From Phaeodactylum tricornutum CCAP 1055/1 (Eukaryota > Bacillariophyta > Bacillariophyceae > Surirellales > Neidiaceae): a DNA stretch of 64,000 nucleotides. Positions 1 to 10,698 of the stretch are shown one piece after another (the first letter of the stretch is position 1; every line of letters starts with the position of its first letter). The position numbers and the translations under genes were made by a program. Location of the stretch: positions 450,230-514,229 of the forward strand of contig NC_011675.1 of NCBI RefSeq assembly GCF_000150955.2, in the 5' to 3' direction. The notes under the pieces were generated by a model, which worked only from the letters and a program-made list of their open reading frames with translations, made no database searches and was not told the DNA's origin.

Positions 1-53
1 TGTACACAATTGCCAATATTAATAGTATCAAGCTTGTGAGAAAAAAGAACGTT

Positions 54-2426
54 TTAAGTCTTATGAACAACAAATGCTTTGCCCGTGGCTTTTTGTGTGG
101 CTCGCAATGCCCCTAGTGTTCCACCTTCACCGGCTTGTCTTGCGGCCACTGCCACTTCGGCTTGCTCCCTGGCTATTTGTTGCAGCTTCTTTTCTTCTTT
201 GCGCTTTCCACTTGTGTAACCATGAAACTGGTAACTGAGATCGCGAAAGGCTTCCTTGCGGGTCAGCAGACGACCGTGCTTATCGCGATACTCCAATTTG
301 ACTTCGCGTTTGGCAAACTCCTTGTCCTTATCGTTCGCCTTGCGGCCATCGATTTTGACAACCTTTTTCAAATCGAGTGGTTCGTAATCCTCGTAGTTAC
401 GTTCATCCTTGGCGCGGCCCCGTAACTCTTCTTTGCCGGCATTTTTACGAGTCATGTCACCATTCTGCTTGAGAATATTTAGCATTCCAGCTAAGCCACG
501 GCCTACAGGAACATCAGTTCCCGTCGTTCCCTCTAGAGCCGTGACGTGATCCTCTTTCACTTCTTTCGCCAGCTCGTGCATATCCACATCCCCTGTATCC
601 ATAGCATCCTGGTCGCCGTCGACCGTAGACACTGTTGGCTGTTGGACAGTCGTACCCTGCTTGACCACCTGCTCTCTTTCACTTTTGACGTAGCGTTTGC
701 TTAATTCCCGCTCCACTTGTTCGTCTCGCGCACGAAGTGCCCGGGTAAATTCCCGCGTGTCATCCACTGAGAAGGAAATAGTATTGGTGCTACCGGTAGT
801 CAAAGAAGAGTCAGCAGGCTTGTTGGAAGATTGAAGCGCTTGCAACACCGCATCTGCTCCCTTATGAGATAATACAGTCTCGGCCTTGGAGGTCATTTCT
901 TTGAGTCTGTTCAGACGACGGGCTTTGGCCAAGGCTGCATTTAAAAATGCATCGTCCGGTTCATCATCCAGGTCAACCGTCTTGATCTTAGGAACCGCAA
1001 ATGCGGCCTTGGTTCGCTCGTTGCCCTTGGCCATGATGGCGTCGTACTTGGCTCGCTTTTCCGCCGCAGACGGCGCATCGTGGGAAGAGTTGTCTACGTG
1101 CATCGACGGTGGCTTGTCGGGTTTGACTTTCAGTGCTTTATCCTCATTCTCCTCCGTATCATCGTGTTGTCGACGACGCCGCTTGCGAGATTGTAATGCA
1201 CCTGAGGAACCTTCCACCGCTGTTTCTTCCAACTCATCCAAAAGTGACGATTCTCTATTTTTTTCACTTTCATCGCCATCATCAGTATTTGTTGTTCGAC
1301 TCGTTTTAGTTTTGGATTTCTTCTTTTTCTTTTTGAACTTTGTGGATTCCTTTTTAGCCGCCCGGAGTACTCGTTCTTCTTCTGCCGTCATAAAGTCCGA
1401 GGCCGTCACGTCGGCACGAGTGGGCTCCAATGAAATGGCCTGGTGCTTGCTCGCAAACAAATCCGACGACGCCACTTCTTTGCGATCGTATTCATCCAAC
1501 ACGGCCCCAATAGAAAAGCCTCTATTTGATTTCGCTACTTCGGACGGTCGAGCATTCTCTTCGCCGCGTTCGAGATGCGGTCGTCGTCCCGCGCGGGATG
1601 GCCCCTGCGTGCCGCCCAATTCTTCAAACTCATCATCGTCGTAGCCAGCGTAGCCACCGGCCCGGCCCATGCCCATTTCCACTTTCCGCTTTTCACGCAA
1701 TCCGTCCTGTTGTATCCGGGCTGTCGCCAAATCGACGTTTTCGAGAGCCGAAGCATCTTGATCGTGTGTTAATCCGAGCACTTTGCCGGACGCTTCGTCC
1801 CGAGTCAGCAAAGAAGAATCGGTCAAAGTCAGGACCGTCGTGGCGTTATCCTGAAAATCCTGGACTGCGTGGGCTACCCGCAGCCCCCGCAAGTCTTGGG
1901 CGGTGTACGCCGCCGGTGCAGTAGAGGAGGAGGATTCCGTCGACGGGGGCTGCCGAGCCGCTGGTTCCGCCGTGGGTCGCGCGCGGAAGGATTGCGCCCA
2001 GGACTGGGCGTTGATCGTCGCGTTTTCGGCCAACGATGCTTCACCGTACAATTGTGCGACGTTCTGTTCTACTTGTCTCCGCAATCGAGCCTGCTCAATC
2101 CGTTCCGCTGCTTGTTGGCGATCTCCTTGATTCTCGGCCGGAGCGTGCCGTAAACGGCTACTGTGTTGTGTCGTGGGAGTCACTTCATTCGCTGTGTCAC
2201 GCAAGGGCGCGAGACCCAATTGGGACCGCAAAACGTTAGTTGCCTCCACCGATAAGACCAATTCTTCTTTAGAACTCGCGTGTGTGGTAGTATCTGCGGC
2301 AGCTGGAGACGCCTCGGCGAGGATGCCCGAGACCCCACGCAGCGGGGCCAATCCTAACGAAGCCCGTAACCGATTCGTCTCGGCGACCGACAACTCCAAC
2401 ACTTCCGAAGACGGTTCGTTCGACAT
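54..2426 (-). CDS. SART1: SART1/Snu66 homologue, U4/U6.U5 tri-snRNP protein
   Basis: Spliceosomal protein of the SART-1/Snu66 family, which joins the tri-snRNP before catalytic activation in the nucleus. I chose the ATG at 2426 (790 residues) because the open frame further upstream only begins with TTG. Residues 10-30 and 56-76 are two copies of a motif built on ETNxLRxxLGLAPLR, the Hub1-interacting (HIND) element. The middle is rich in Lys and Glu, with a run of eight lysines or near-lysines that could be a nuclear localisation signal. The C-terminus carries the family signature (LDLKKVVKIDGRKANDKDKE, then KEAFRDLSYQFHG). It is transcribed divergently from the TBC gene. No intron is visible. 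Family assignment is strong; the Hub1 role is inferred from the motif. Confidence 0.93.
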   Translation of the reverse strand: MSNEPSSEVLELSVAETNRLRASLGLAPLRGVSGILAEASPAAADTTTHASSKEELVLSVEATNVLRSQLGLAPLRDTANEVTPTTQHSSRLRHAPAENQGDRQQAAERIEQARLRRQVEQNVAQLYGEASLAENATINAQSWAQSFRARPTAEPAARQPPSTESSSSTAPAAYTAQDLRGLRVAHAVQDFQDNATTVLTLTDSSLLTRDEASGKVLGLTHDQDASALENVDLATARIQQDGLREKRKVEMGMGRAGGYAGYDDDEFEELGGTQGPSRAGRRPHLERGEENARPSEVAKSNRGFSIGAVLDEYDRKEVASSDLFASKHQAISLEPTRADVTASDFMTAEEERVLRAAKKESTKFKKKKKKSKTKTSRTTNTDDGDESEKNRESSLLDELEETAVEGSSGALQSRKRRRRQHDDTEENEDKALKVKPDKPPSMHVDNSSHDAPSAAEKRAKYDAIMAKGNERTKAAFAVPKIKTVDLDDEPDDAFLNAALAKARRLNRLKEMTSKAETVLSHKGADAVLQALQSSNKPADSSLTTGSTNTISFSVDDTREFTRALRARDEQVERELSKRYVKSEREQVVKQGTTVQQPTVSTVDGDQDAMDTGDVDMHELAKEVKEDHVTALEGTTGTDVPVGRGLAGMLNILKQNGDMTRKNAGKEELRGRAKDERNYEDYEPLDLKKVVKIDGRKANDKDKEFAKREVKLEYRDKHGRLLTRKEAFRDLSYQFHGYTSGKRKEEKKLQQIAREQAEVAVAARQAGEGGTLGALRATQKATGKAFVVHKT

Positions 2427-2994
2427 CGCCACCAAATTGTCGTGCCGAGATCTCCCAACGTCAAGCAATGAGGAATATTAGAGATAGTCGATTCCAACAC
2501 TAGTTCGAAATGATGGTAGGTAGTGGATGACAGGTACCCTACCAGAGGAATGATGTACATACTTCGCACGTTTGCCTCGAAAAAAGAGTGGCATACATCG
2601 GGTAGGGTAGGGTAGGGACGTCCTTGGGTTTTTTGTCGATTTGCAAAATAATTATCCACGCCAGTCTTTGATAACGAAATGACAGGCACAATTCGCTACG
2701 AGCGAGTCGTTCCAGACAGACACACCGTTATATAACTCCACATTCACGACGACACAGCTCAACGGACTACGGGTACCCTATGCACACACGGGTCTCGGTA
2801 TGGAACACTGCAACTCCCATGGTAGGCACCATGGCCGAGCGATCCTTTCGGAAAATCATACTCGTTCCGATCCGCAGCGAGTGCTCGTGGGGGATTACAA
2901 TAGAAACGCAACTGGGAAAAGGGCGAATCGGTAGCCCTTCAGCGCCCTCCTCCGTACCGGCCGTGTTCCCCGAGTGACACTCTCACTCAAGACC
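2427..2994. promoter_or_regulatory. Divergent intergenic promoter region with G-quadruplex motif
   Basis: Gap between the divergent SART1 and TBC starts. It holds GGGTAGGGTAGGGTAGGG at 2600-2617, a perfect four-run guanine tract able to fold into a G-quadruplex. No other gene is visible. Confidence 0.5.
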
Positions 2995-4518
2995 ATGGCG
3001 TCGCGGGGACTTCCGGGCTTTTTGCGACGCTCATTGCGTATTCGCTACGACGAAAACGACGATGACTACGAAGCGCCAGTATCCGAAACGTTTCCGCCTG
3101 ATCATGGCTCGTATGTCTCGTCCTCGTTGGATTCCTCCGAGGTAACGAACGATAACGCGGACGATCGGGATAGTACACGACCTCAGCCACCATCACCGCT
3201 ACCCCCGTATCCAGCAACACCGTTGGACACAACAACGTCCGCTGAAGACTCCACCACGCCAATGGATAGAGGAATCGCCCACGCGGACTACCAAGGCGAG
3301 AGGCAAACGCCGCTGTCTGAATCGAACAGCGACGATCTTAAACATTCCCTGCCGAGCCACTCTACCAAACCCGCGCCGTCCGATTCGTTGACGGACGTAT
3401 CACAATCGGAACAAGAACTAGCCGCTCGTTCCGAATCCACACCCGAGGATCTCTCCACCCCTTTCACTCCTACATCCTATCGTGATTCTCAGTTCGACAA
3501 GGTCATCCACGCCGACGTTGTCAGTTTAGCTACACTCCGCCCGTTGACCTGGAATGGTATTCCACCGCCACACCGGGCCCTGGCCTGGAAGCTCCTGCTG
3601 GGTTACGTCCCCACCAATGCATCCAGACGCAGCCACACCCTCACACGCAAACGCGCCGAATACCGCGAAGCCATAATTCAGCACTACGACATTGCCGACC
3701 AGAATACCCGCACTCTGCAGGAACAAGAGTGCTTGCGACAAGTACTGGTGGACGCACCCCGAACCGCTCCGGATATTCCGCTCTTTCGCAACGACAGAAT
3801 TCGTCGTCTTCTATCCCGACTACTCTACGTGTGGGCGATGCGGCATCCCGCCAGTAGCTACGTACAGGGAATTAACGACCTGGCCACGCCCCTGATTGTC
3901 GTCTTTTTGGCCGATTACTGTTACCGAGATCAGCTTAACCAAGATGATGACGGACCCGAGCTGACGACAGACCCGTTGCACACGGTGTTACAAGGCCACG
4001 TCATGAACCACGTCTCGGACGAACGCTTGGATGATGTCGAAGCGGACGTGTACGGCTGCCTCACCAACCTGCTCGCCGGCATTCAGGATCACTACACGGC
4101 GGACCAACCCGGCGTACAACGCATGGTCATGCGCGTGGAAGAACTCGTCCGACGAATCGACGTCGATTTATGCAAGCACCTCGCCGCCGAAGGCGTACAA
4201 TTTCTACAGTTTGCCTTCAAGTGGATGAACTGCCTGTTGCTCCGCGAATTCTCCCTCCCGTGCGTGGTTCGCCTGTGGGACACCTACCTGTCCGAATCCA
4301 ACGGTTTTGAAGATTTTCACGTTTACGTGTGCGCCGCTCTGGTCTGCCAATTTTCTGCATCACTTCAAACCATGAACTTTGAAACGCTCTTTGCCTTTTT
4401 ACAAGAGCTGCCCACTGCCACATGGACCGATAAGGAAATTGAAATGCTTCTCTCGCAGGCCTTTGTGCTAGGGACACTTTTTGGGGGAAGCGACGCACAT
4501 CTCGTCCAACATGGTTAG
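2995..4518 (+). CDS. TBC-domain Rab GTPase-activating protein (TBC1D22/Gyp1-like)
   Basis: A 507-residue Rab-GAP. The first ~170 residues are acidic, Ser/Pro-rich and probably disordered. The TBC domain follows, with TWNGIPPPHRALAWKLLLGY, the arginine-finger segment VDAPRTAPDIPLF, RHPASSYVQGINDLATPLIV carrying the glutamine finger, and a C-terminal half ending near REFSLPCVVRLWDTY. Wording of these motifs is closest to TBC1D22/Gyp1, a Golgi Rab1-type GAP. The ATG at 2995 sits in a good context (AAGACCATGG); the frame further upstream has only GTG. Both catalytic finger residues are present, so it should be active. Single exon. Confidence 0.92.
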   Translation: MASRGLPGFLRRSLRIRYDENDDDYEAPVSETFPPDHGSYVSSSLDSSEVTNDNADDRDSTRPQPPSPLPPYPATPLDTTTSAEDSTTPMDRGIAHADYQGERQTPLSESNSDDLKHSLPSHSTKPAPSDSLTDVSQSEQELAARSESTPEDLSTPFTPTSYRDSQFDKVIHADVVSLATLRPLTWNGIPPPHRALAWKLLLGYVPTNASRRSHTLTRKRAEYREAIIQHYDIADQNTRTLQEQECLRQVLVDAPRTAPDIPLFRNDRIRRLLSRLLYVWAMRHPASSYVQGINDLATPLIVVFLADYCYRDQLNQDDDGPELTTDPLHTVLQGHVMNHVSDERLDDVEADVYGCLTNLLAGIQDHYTADQPGVQRMVMRVEELVRRIDVDLCKHLAAEGVQFLQFAFKWMNCLLLREFSLPCVVRLWDTYLSESNGFEDFHVYVCAALVCQFSASLQTMNFETLFAFLQELPTATWTDKEIEMLLSQAFVLGTLFGGSDAHLVQHG

Positions 4519-4661
4519 TTTTTTGCCCGGGCGGACTCGGTGAAGCACCTAATCACTTCTGAACTATCCGTTAAAAAGACTTGAGTAGCAAATCGAACTG
4601 GCGGTTCTCATTGATCCGACACTATTGTCCACCAATATCGTATCATATCGTCTACAAAGCT

Positions 4662-6462
4662 TTAGAAAAGCGTCGTTGCCCGTCGGGCCTCGGAATAGGC
4701 AGCCGGATGAGTTCCCAAGGAGACCGCGGTGGAATGCCGACGGCTCGCGACGTTGGGCGTTTGATCGAGACAGATCTGCGGAATGCCCATGAGGGTCACC
4801 GAGTTTCGACGATAAGCTTCGACTCGGGGATGGAACTCTCGTATCCATTCATCGCCCTCCTTCAAAACTTCCCCCTGTTCCACTAATGATGTAGCTTCGT
4901 CTACTTTTGAAGATTCGTCCAGGGGTTTTCCTAGACGTGTTTTACGTTCCAAGCAAAGAAAGCCAATCAAAGTCAAGGCGCTCAGTATCGGTGCGAACAG
5001 AGCGAGCGGAGCGAGCTCGCGGTGATTGGAACTGGCCGCTACTTCCTCCGGTTTGCGTAGAACATATGCTGAAATAAATCCAGGTGCCAAAAATCCAGCC
5101 GCAGACGCGACCATCGACAAGAGTGCTTGCATGGATCCTGATACCAACGGTTGACAATGGCGGTCAAAAGATAGGAGACCAAGTGTAAGTGCACAGTCAG
5201 GACATATGTTCGCAAAACGGTAGTGATAGCAGGGTACCTTGGTGATTCCGAAGATAATGATTCTTGTCGACAAATCGAGTAAAGAGGCTGCGGGTGGGGG
5301 CACCCATGAACGGAAAAGCACAAGTCGAAAGAGCAATCGGTACGAAAAACTGAATGACATTGGTAGGATTTTCCCATAGAATGTACACCAATGAATATCC
5401 TGCAATGGAGAAACAAAGACCAATTTTGAGCAAGCCCTCATCCGACACGCCCCATTCTGACAGCTTTAAAGTAACAATAACGGCAAAGAATATGAAGAAT
5501 GCGTTCGTCCCAAAAATGGAGGAGACTCCAATCGGTCCCCAACCAAGCGCGTCACTAGCAGCCGGTGCCATGCTCGTCTCTAGAAGCTGGAAATTGGCGT
5601 TCATGCAGAAAATGGAAAGCATGGGGACCATGATGTCCATAGTAAAGATATTCTTCCAAAATTTCCAACTGCGTCCGTCAACGCTGTCAATACTTGCTCG
5701 TCGAGGTCTAGTGGATTCTTGTGGTTCTTCCAACAAAAAATAAACGATGAAAAAAGCGGCTACGTTGCCAAACATGATGCACAAACCAACGCTGTTCAAA
5801 GGATCCAACTTTAGCGAGAATGATCCCAAATAGATGTCCTTGTCAATCCAAGCTAAGAAGACATTCAAACCGGGGGCGATTACCATTCCAACAATCCGTG
5901 TCATACTCAAAACGGCGCTAGCTTGGGTCAAATTTTCTTTTGGAATAACCTGAGCTATATAGGTAAAGCCAAGCGTATTGTTGGCTGGTAGAAACGAGGT
6001 TCATTTTTTGTGAGAACGGTACAGTTCATCCAGCGATTACAAATTCCAAATCGGGGCACCTGAAAACGTACCAGCTCCTATGCCTCCAAGCAGACGTCCA
6101 AAAAAGATGACGAGAATCGCGGCATTTCCCGAAAAGGCACTGGCCAAGAAGTACAACCAACCTCCGAAAGCTGCGACGAAAATGGATGACAGATATGGCA
6201 TTCGAAATTTTCCACCGGACTTGTCGGACCAATAGCCAAGGACAGGCTTGAAAGCAAAAGAAGCAAAGCTGTAAATAGATAAAATCATTCCATACTGACC
6301 GTACGTTCCACCGGATTGAAGAACGTAGAAGACAAGGGATGGGGCCGTCACCATATATGACAAAGCGTCTACCAGTCCAATCAAAGCTTGGGGCGCGAGA
6401 AGTTCATACGGAATCTTGCTACTCAAGGACCCAGCCGCTTTGGCCGCCTTGGTCGACACCAT
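4662..6462 (-). CDS. Major facilitator superfamily transporter (MFSD8-like)
   Basis: Three exons: 6072-6462, 5238-5984 and 4662-5137, with introns of 87 and 100 bp (GTACGT...CAG and GTACCC...CAG). Joining them keeps one frame of 537 residues. Exon 1 has the MFS motif A (GYWSDKSGGKFR) between helices 2 and 3; the first splice restores GRLLGGIGAANNTLGF, a conserved helix-4 segment; the second restores NHQGSMQALLSMVASAAG. About twelve hydrophobic segments are seen. The wording resembles MFSD8/CLN7-type and SPX-MFS-type carriers, but the substrate cannot be told. The C-terminal ~110 residues are hydrophilic and cytosolic in character. It is divergent from UMP1. Confidence 0.87.
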
Positions 6463-6941
6463 GGTAAGAGAGCAAAGGCGAACGATGCCGATTACAGATG
6501 ATTACAGATGTGCATAAGTTGGTGGTTCACGATGTGGATCTATGGGTATCGTCAGGAGAAGGTGCCAAGACAATCTTTGTGTCCAGGAACATCATAGAAG
6601 GGCGGCTCGCAGAGCTAAAAATACTTGTCGGGCATGCAAAACGGTGTACCATCAAGAAGTCAAAATTTAAACGTGAATCAAATGACCCAATCAAATATGA
6701 AATATTATGTCATACTATCGACCTAAAAAGCTACGGGACTGTCGTTCTTCAATTCCTTTCTGCACGCTTCGTTCGCAGTCGGCTAGCGGACCAATTTCAA
6801 GTTTGCCGCCGTAAAGTTTTGACTTGTTCCTTGCAGCGCGTTGGCTTCTCCCTACTGAGTCTCTTTGCATTAACTGTCTTCCACTGTTATACCCTCGATC
6901 ACGACTTCCCTCCACGGCGGCATTTCGGTTATCGCAGTAAC
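6463..6941. other. Intergenic, divergent promoter region
   Basis: Gap between the MFS transporter and UMP1 starts. An in-frame extension of UMP1 reaches 6498 but shows no family similarity, so it is treated as leader DNA. Nothing else recognised. Confidence 0.5.
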
Positions 6942-7334
6942 ATGGACGAAACAACCCGTATCCCTATCGTGACCAAGCCTGCTTCCATGATGGAGGTTGG
7001 CCCAAACGGCAATAACCTTGCAAGCGTTGCCGCTAGCCGGCACCCTGTCGATGATTTGCAGCGAAAATTGGATGTCAATCCATTCCAGAACCTAGAATAC
7101 GTGCGCCATGTGTATGGATCAGGTCTTGCCATGCGATTGGCAACCGAACAAAAGGTTGCGTTGGAGCAGGAACGGGGTGCGGCGGGGCTTCCTAGCTCAG
7201 GACTTTACCGTGATATCGTCACAGGCAACGATGTCAAGTTAGACTTTGCGGATTTCTTATCCCTACCAGAGTACCGACCGGATGTTGCCACAATTAGCCC
7301 ACACGCCACGATGGAACGCAGGCTGGGAATGTAG
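6942..7334 (+). CDS. UMP1: Proteasome maturation factor UMP1/POMP
   Basis: A 130-residue chaperone that assists 20S half-proteasome dimerisation and is degraded as the first substrate. Conserved features are HPVDDLQRKLDVNPFQNLEY, then VYGSGLAMRLATEQK, a SSGLYRDIVTGNDVKLDF segment that matches the SSNLxLDxLxGxDxxIxFED of other UMP1s, and a C-terminal ATMERRLGM. The start at ATG 6942 gives the usual family length. The proteasome subunit it acts upon (beta-5) lies further along this window. Single exon. Confidence 0.9.
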   Translation: MDETTRIPIVTKPASMMEVGPNGNNLASVAASRHPVDDLQRKLDVNPFQNLEYVRHVYGSGLAMRLATEQKVALEQERGAAGLPSSGLYRDIVTGNDVKLDFADFLSLPEYRPDVATISPHATMERRLGM

Positions 7335-8728
7335 ACGTAAATATAGCGCAGCAAACCATTTGAAACCGGAGTTGGTAGTTCGTTTTGGAGCTCTGCTTGC
7401 AGATTGACTAGCAGTATTGGCTAATTTACTGTATTCGGACTTGCCGCATTGACTGCAATGATTGATGAATTTGCGATTAACTTTATTTGACTGTAAATCT
7501 AGCCGTTCTCGGAAAGGAGACCCCTATTTTGCCGCACATTCTGTACAGGAATCGTTAATGTAAAGTGAGATTGAATCATAGATACCCGACCATAGAGCCT
7601 AAACCTCACCTCCAATAAATTTGCTCATGATGGCGTTCTAAATATCTTGTCGTCTGCATTTTCAGCCGTAGAGATGTCATGCTTACTGCAATTATCTCTT
7701 TGTTTGAAAATGTTTTTACAGGTAGTCCTTCGGGTTTCCCTACTCCGATTTCTTTTCATGCTTATGTATGTTTGCCCCTGGAGGCTCACTGGAACTTTTG
7801 TCGCATTATCCCACAATCTCATCCATATTTTCTGGTGACTCTTCACCCTGTACTCGTCCCTCAACAGCATCAAACCTTGAAAATGCGCTACAGGGGGCTG
7901 GCCCTACATTCGTCTTCTGCTGCGGCTACACATTTACCTCGATCAGCCATGTCCCGTTGCTGATAGCATCGGGATCATCACAAATTAGATGGAAGGCTTC
8001 CGCCAACTGTCGCACGTTCGAGATTGTTTGTGGAATGGCTTTTTGATGATAAATAGCCTAAGATAAGTCGTCACGTGGTTTGAGAGGGAATTTGTACATG
8101 TCAATGTCAATTTAAGGAGACAAGGAAATTCGCTCCGTCGGGTCCGATTCAGAATAGCGTACGGACTCGATTCTGAATGTTTCCCCTCTGCGTCCGTCGT
8201 ATACAACAAGAATGATACGGTTGATAGCTTGCCCTTGGAGATAAACGCTGAGCTCTTACAGTTAGTTCCTTTTCCGCCCAATGCAAGTGTTTTTGGCCCC
8301 TACTTGTTGTGGGAAATTGTGGTCATTGACATACTTTAATTTTGTTAGATGTCAATGAGAACGAGACCAAATATGTCGATTGGATTGGCGTTCGAAGGCT
8401 TGCTAGAATCTGTCGAGACATGCCCGAACCAATCGAAAATACTCATGTTCATAGGTGGTATCTCTCACTCACAGACAGTAATTTTACTGGTAATTCGACA
8501 AACAGTGACCGTGACTCCGAGAAAGTATGACCCTTTGCGTTTCGCTCTGTTTCACAGCTGACGTTCTATTCATATTGGGACGATCGCATGGCGATCCAAA
8601 AGAAAATCGAGTATTTTAGGTGGAAAGGTCGTTAAAGGAGGCTACCTGTTCACTTACTGTTAAACAAACACCCTCTGATCGTTTTATTTCCCAGACACTC
8701 TGTTTCAAAAAGACCCCCACGCCTGACG
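7335..8728. other. Unresolved stretch, possible fragmentary gene
   Basis: No clear gene. The plus strand has several protein-like open stretches in different frames (roughly 7680-7965, 7768-8046, 8150-8340, 8349-8560). The last contains GLAFEGLLESVETCPNQSK followed by ILMFIGG, which loosely recalls the Sec23 trunk segment GVALSIAVGLLE...RIMMFIGG. I could not join these into one supported spliced frame. It could be a poorly conserved multi-exon gene or a decayed copy. TTACAGTTAG, a relative of the recurring intergenic decamer, is at 8257-8266. Confidence 0.3.
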
Positions 8729-9501
8729 ATGACGCCGGAAGAAGACTTTTGCAAAGAGCTCGTCTTGTCTTTGCCGCCGATGGAATCGCGCGATTTTGCC
8801 ACACTCAAGGAGAATTTGAAGACTGTTAAAGGATTCAAGGAAGATTTTTTCGAAGAGATAGCGACGAGGACCTGCATTGTTCCCGGAGAAGCTGGTTCTA
8901 ACCCGCTCGTGGACGCCCTTCAAGACGAACTTCGAGAAATGCAGGAACACTACCGCGCGAAACATGTTTCTTCTCGCTTTACTATCTGCCTCGATGATGA
9001 AAATAATCTGGTCATTCGGACCTACGCAGAGCAGCTGGATGCTCACAACTGGGCGACAGGGTACTGGGCGACAATCTGGAATTTGACAAGAACGGGTGAA
9101 CTTTCTGGAAAGGCGTCGGTTCACGTGTATTCCTTTGAAGACAGTTCAAATGTGCAAATGCGAGGTAGCCGTGTCTTCACATCTGTCAATATTCCGCATG
9201 AACACCATGCGAAAGGAGTCGTGAAAAAAATCGCTGAGTATGAAAAAGCGCTGTTAGAGGATCTATCCGACGAAGATGCCGTCATGTCGAGTCTCAAGCA
9301 GATTCGTCGGATTCTTCCAATTACTCGCACACGGATGAAGTGGTAAGTGAACGCGGTGACTGATTTGTTCACTCAATCACTTCCTACTATCGATAAATGT
9401 TGTGGACAATTTCTCTCACACGACGGATTGTCAATGTAAACAACAGGGACGCCTCCGCACAAAACCAAGTGCGACTCTTGAATGCCAGAAAAACTGCGTA
9501 G
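8729..9501 (+). CDS. CAPZA: F-actin-capping protein subunit alpha
   Basis: Two exons, 8729-9342 and 9447-9501, separated by a 104-bp intron (GTAAGT...ACAACAG); 222 residues. Capping protein alpha/beta caps actin barbed ends. The first exon has the N-terminal ELVLSLPP segment, the central HNWATGYWATIWNL (family: FWNGRWRSEW), and RRILPITRTRMKW (family: RRQLPVTRTKIDW). The unspliced frame stops right after this Trp; the intron splits its codon, and the second exon supplies DASAQNQVRLLNARKTA, the amphipathic C-terminal tentacle that binds actin. Compared with animal and yeast homologues (about 270-286 residues), some 50-60 residues are absent between the N-terminal helices and the central sheet. 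Confidence 0.82.
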
Positions 9502-10273
9502 ACTGTTACGAGTTATTCTCTATCCTATACTCTTTCTGATCGGCAGTCTCGTCCATGCAATTGTTTTGTTCCAAATACTCGACTTCGAGCGAATGATTTC
9601 GTGGATTTGTTGATTGTGGAATATAGTGCTTGACGAAGACCCAGGCTTACAGTTAATAGTAAATCATTGAAATCTGGTGGATTTACATGAAGCTTTCCCA
9701 TTTCAGATTTAGCCTAGTTTTGTTTTCGTTTCTTTCTTTGCGATCGAAATTTGCGCTTTTGTAAAAACCAGTTCCGGTCTTCTACAAACGCTATATTATA
9801 GACCACATCGATTTGTTTACACAGTCTCCCATTTTTGCCAAGGTCGTGGATTATGGCAGGTTCGGAGTCAATTTATGCTGTTGCGTTGCTTTATCTCACA
9901 GTCAGTCACTCGACAGCAAGACTATATATGCAACGTATTTTCTGTGGAAAGTACCTAGAAACTACCATTCTTCGAAATCTAAGCCTCGCATCATGAATGA
10001 AGGGAACGTCTGTGAACAAGCCAAATTAATAAAACCCGTTGGAAGTCGAGTCACGCTTTTACAAGACTACAATATCGTCTCTTGTTCGTTCATCGTGCCT
10101 CGCGTGTTTCCTTCCGAATTTTGCTGCTGCTGCGCCAAGATTCCAATACCTCGCTGCTTTCATTGCCTTACGATACACAACACTGACCTACAGCAACAAC
10201 ACCTTTAATAAAAAGCCGAGCACAGAATACACTTTCGCCCTTGTTCTTTAGTCTCAAATCCACCGTTTTCATC
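9502..10273. other. Intergenic
   Basis: Between CAPZA and NDUFS5. One open frame (9813-10208) has no coding character that I trust. The decamer TCACAGTCAG lies at 9896-9905. No gene recognised. Confidence 0.45.
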
Positions 10274-10640
10274 ATGGCCAGCGGAATGGGAGTCAGGGGA
10301 ACAACGGGCCGCTGCTTCGGTTTCTTTTCCGACTTCAAGGCATGCAAGGTATGCAATTCGCTCGCCCTCAGCGGAATATCAAGAGTCCGTATTCTGACCA
10401 GTTCATTTTGAATAGGTTGAGCTTAAAAAGCCAACGAATAGGGTCGACTTTAGCAAAGACGAAGAGGAGGTGGGCGCGCAAATGAAAAAGGTCAACGATA
10501 TGATGCGGGAATGCTCCAATATGCGCGAAGATTATTTCGAGTGCCTACACGGAAATAAGGAGCGGGCTCGTGTCGCGGCCGTCCTGGAGGAGCAAAAGCG
10601 GCAGGAAAACGAAGCAAAGCATGGCGCTGCGCAGCATTAA
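10274..10640 (+). CDS. NDUFS5: NADH dehydrogenase complex I subunit NDUFS5-like, twin CX9C
   Basis: A 99-residue protein in two exons, 10274-10348 and 10416-10640, with a 67-bp intron (GTATGC...AATAG). It begins MASGMGVRGTTGRCFGFF, close to plant 15-kDa complex I subunits (MASGWGITGNKGRCYDFW). Cysteines 14 and 24 form one CX9C, and Cys58 and Cys68 a second (RECSNMREDYFECLHG), the twin CX9C fold oxidised by Mia40 in the mitochondrial intermembrane space. The family is an accessory subunit on the intermembrane face of complex I. The second half is a charged helix. It is convergent with the sulfotransferase, with 58 bp between stops. Confidence 0.86.
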
Positions 10641-10698
10641 ACAGCGGCTCAGTTGTCTACTTTATCGAATCTTAAAACACCTTGAATAACTCTTTACG

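Noticed and set aside
886-1644. Long plus-strand open frame opposite SART1
   Set aside because: It is Ser-rich antisense of the SART1 frame with no family similarity.
6498-6941. Longer UMP1 start
   Set aside because: The added 148 codons have no UMP1 similarity and the ATG at 6942 gives the family length.
9813-10208. ORF upstream of NDUFS5
   Set aside because: Composition and lack of any recognisable pattern suggest chance.
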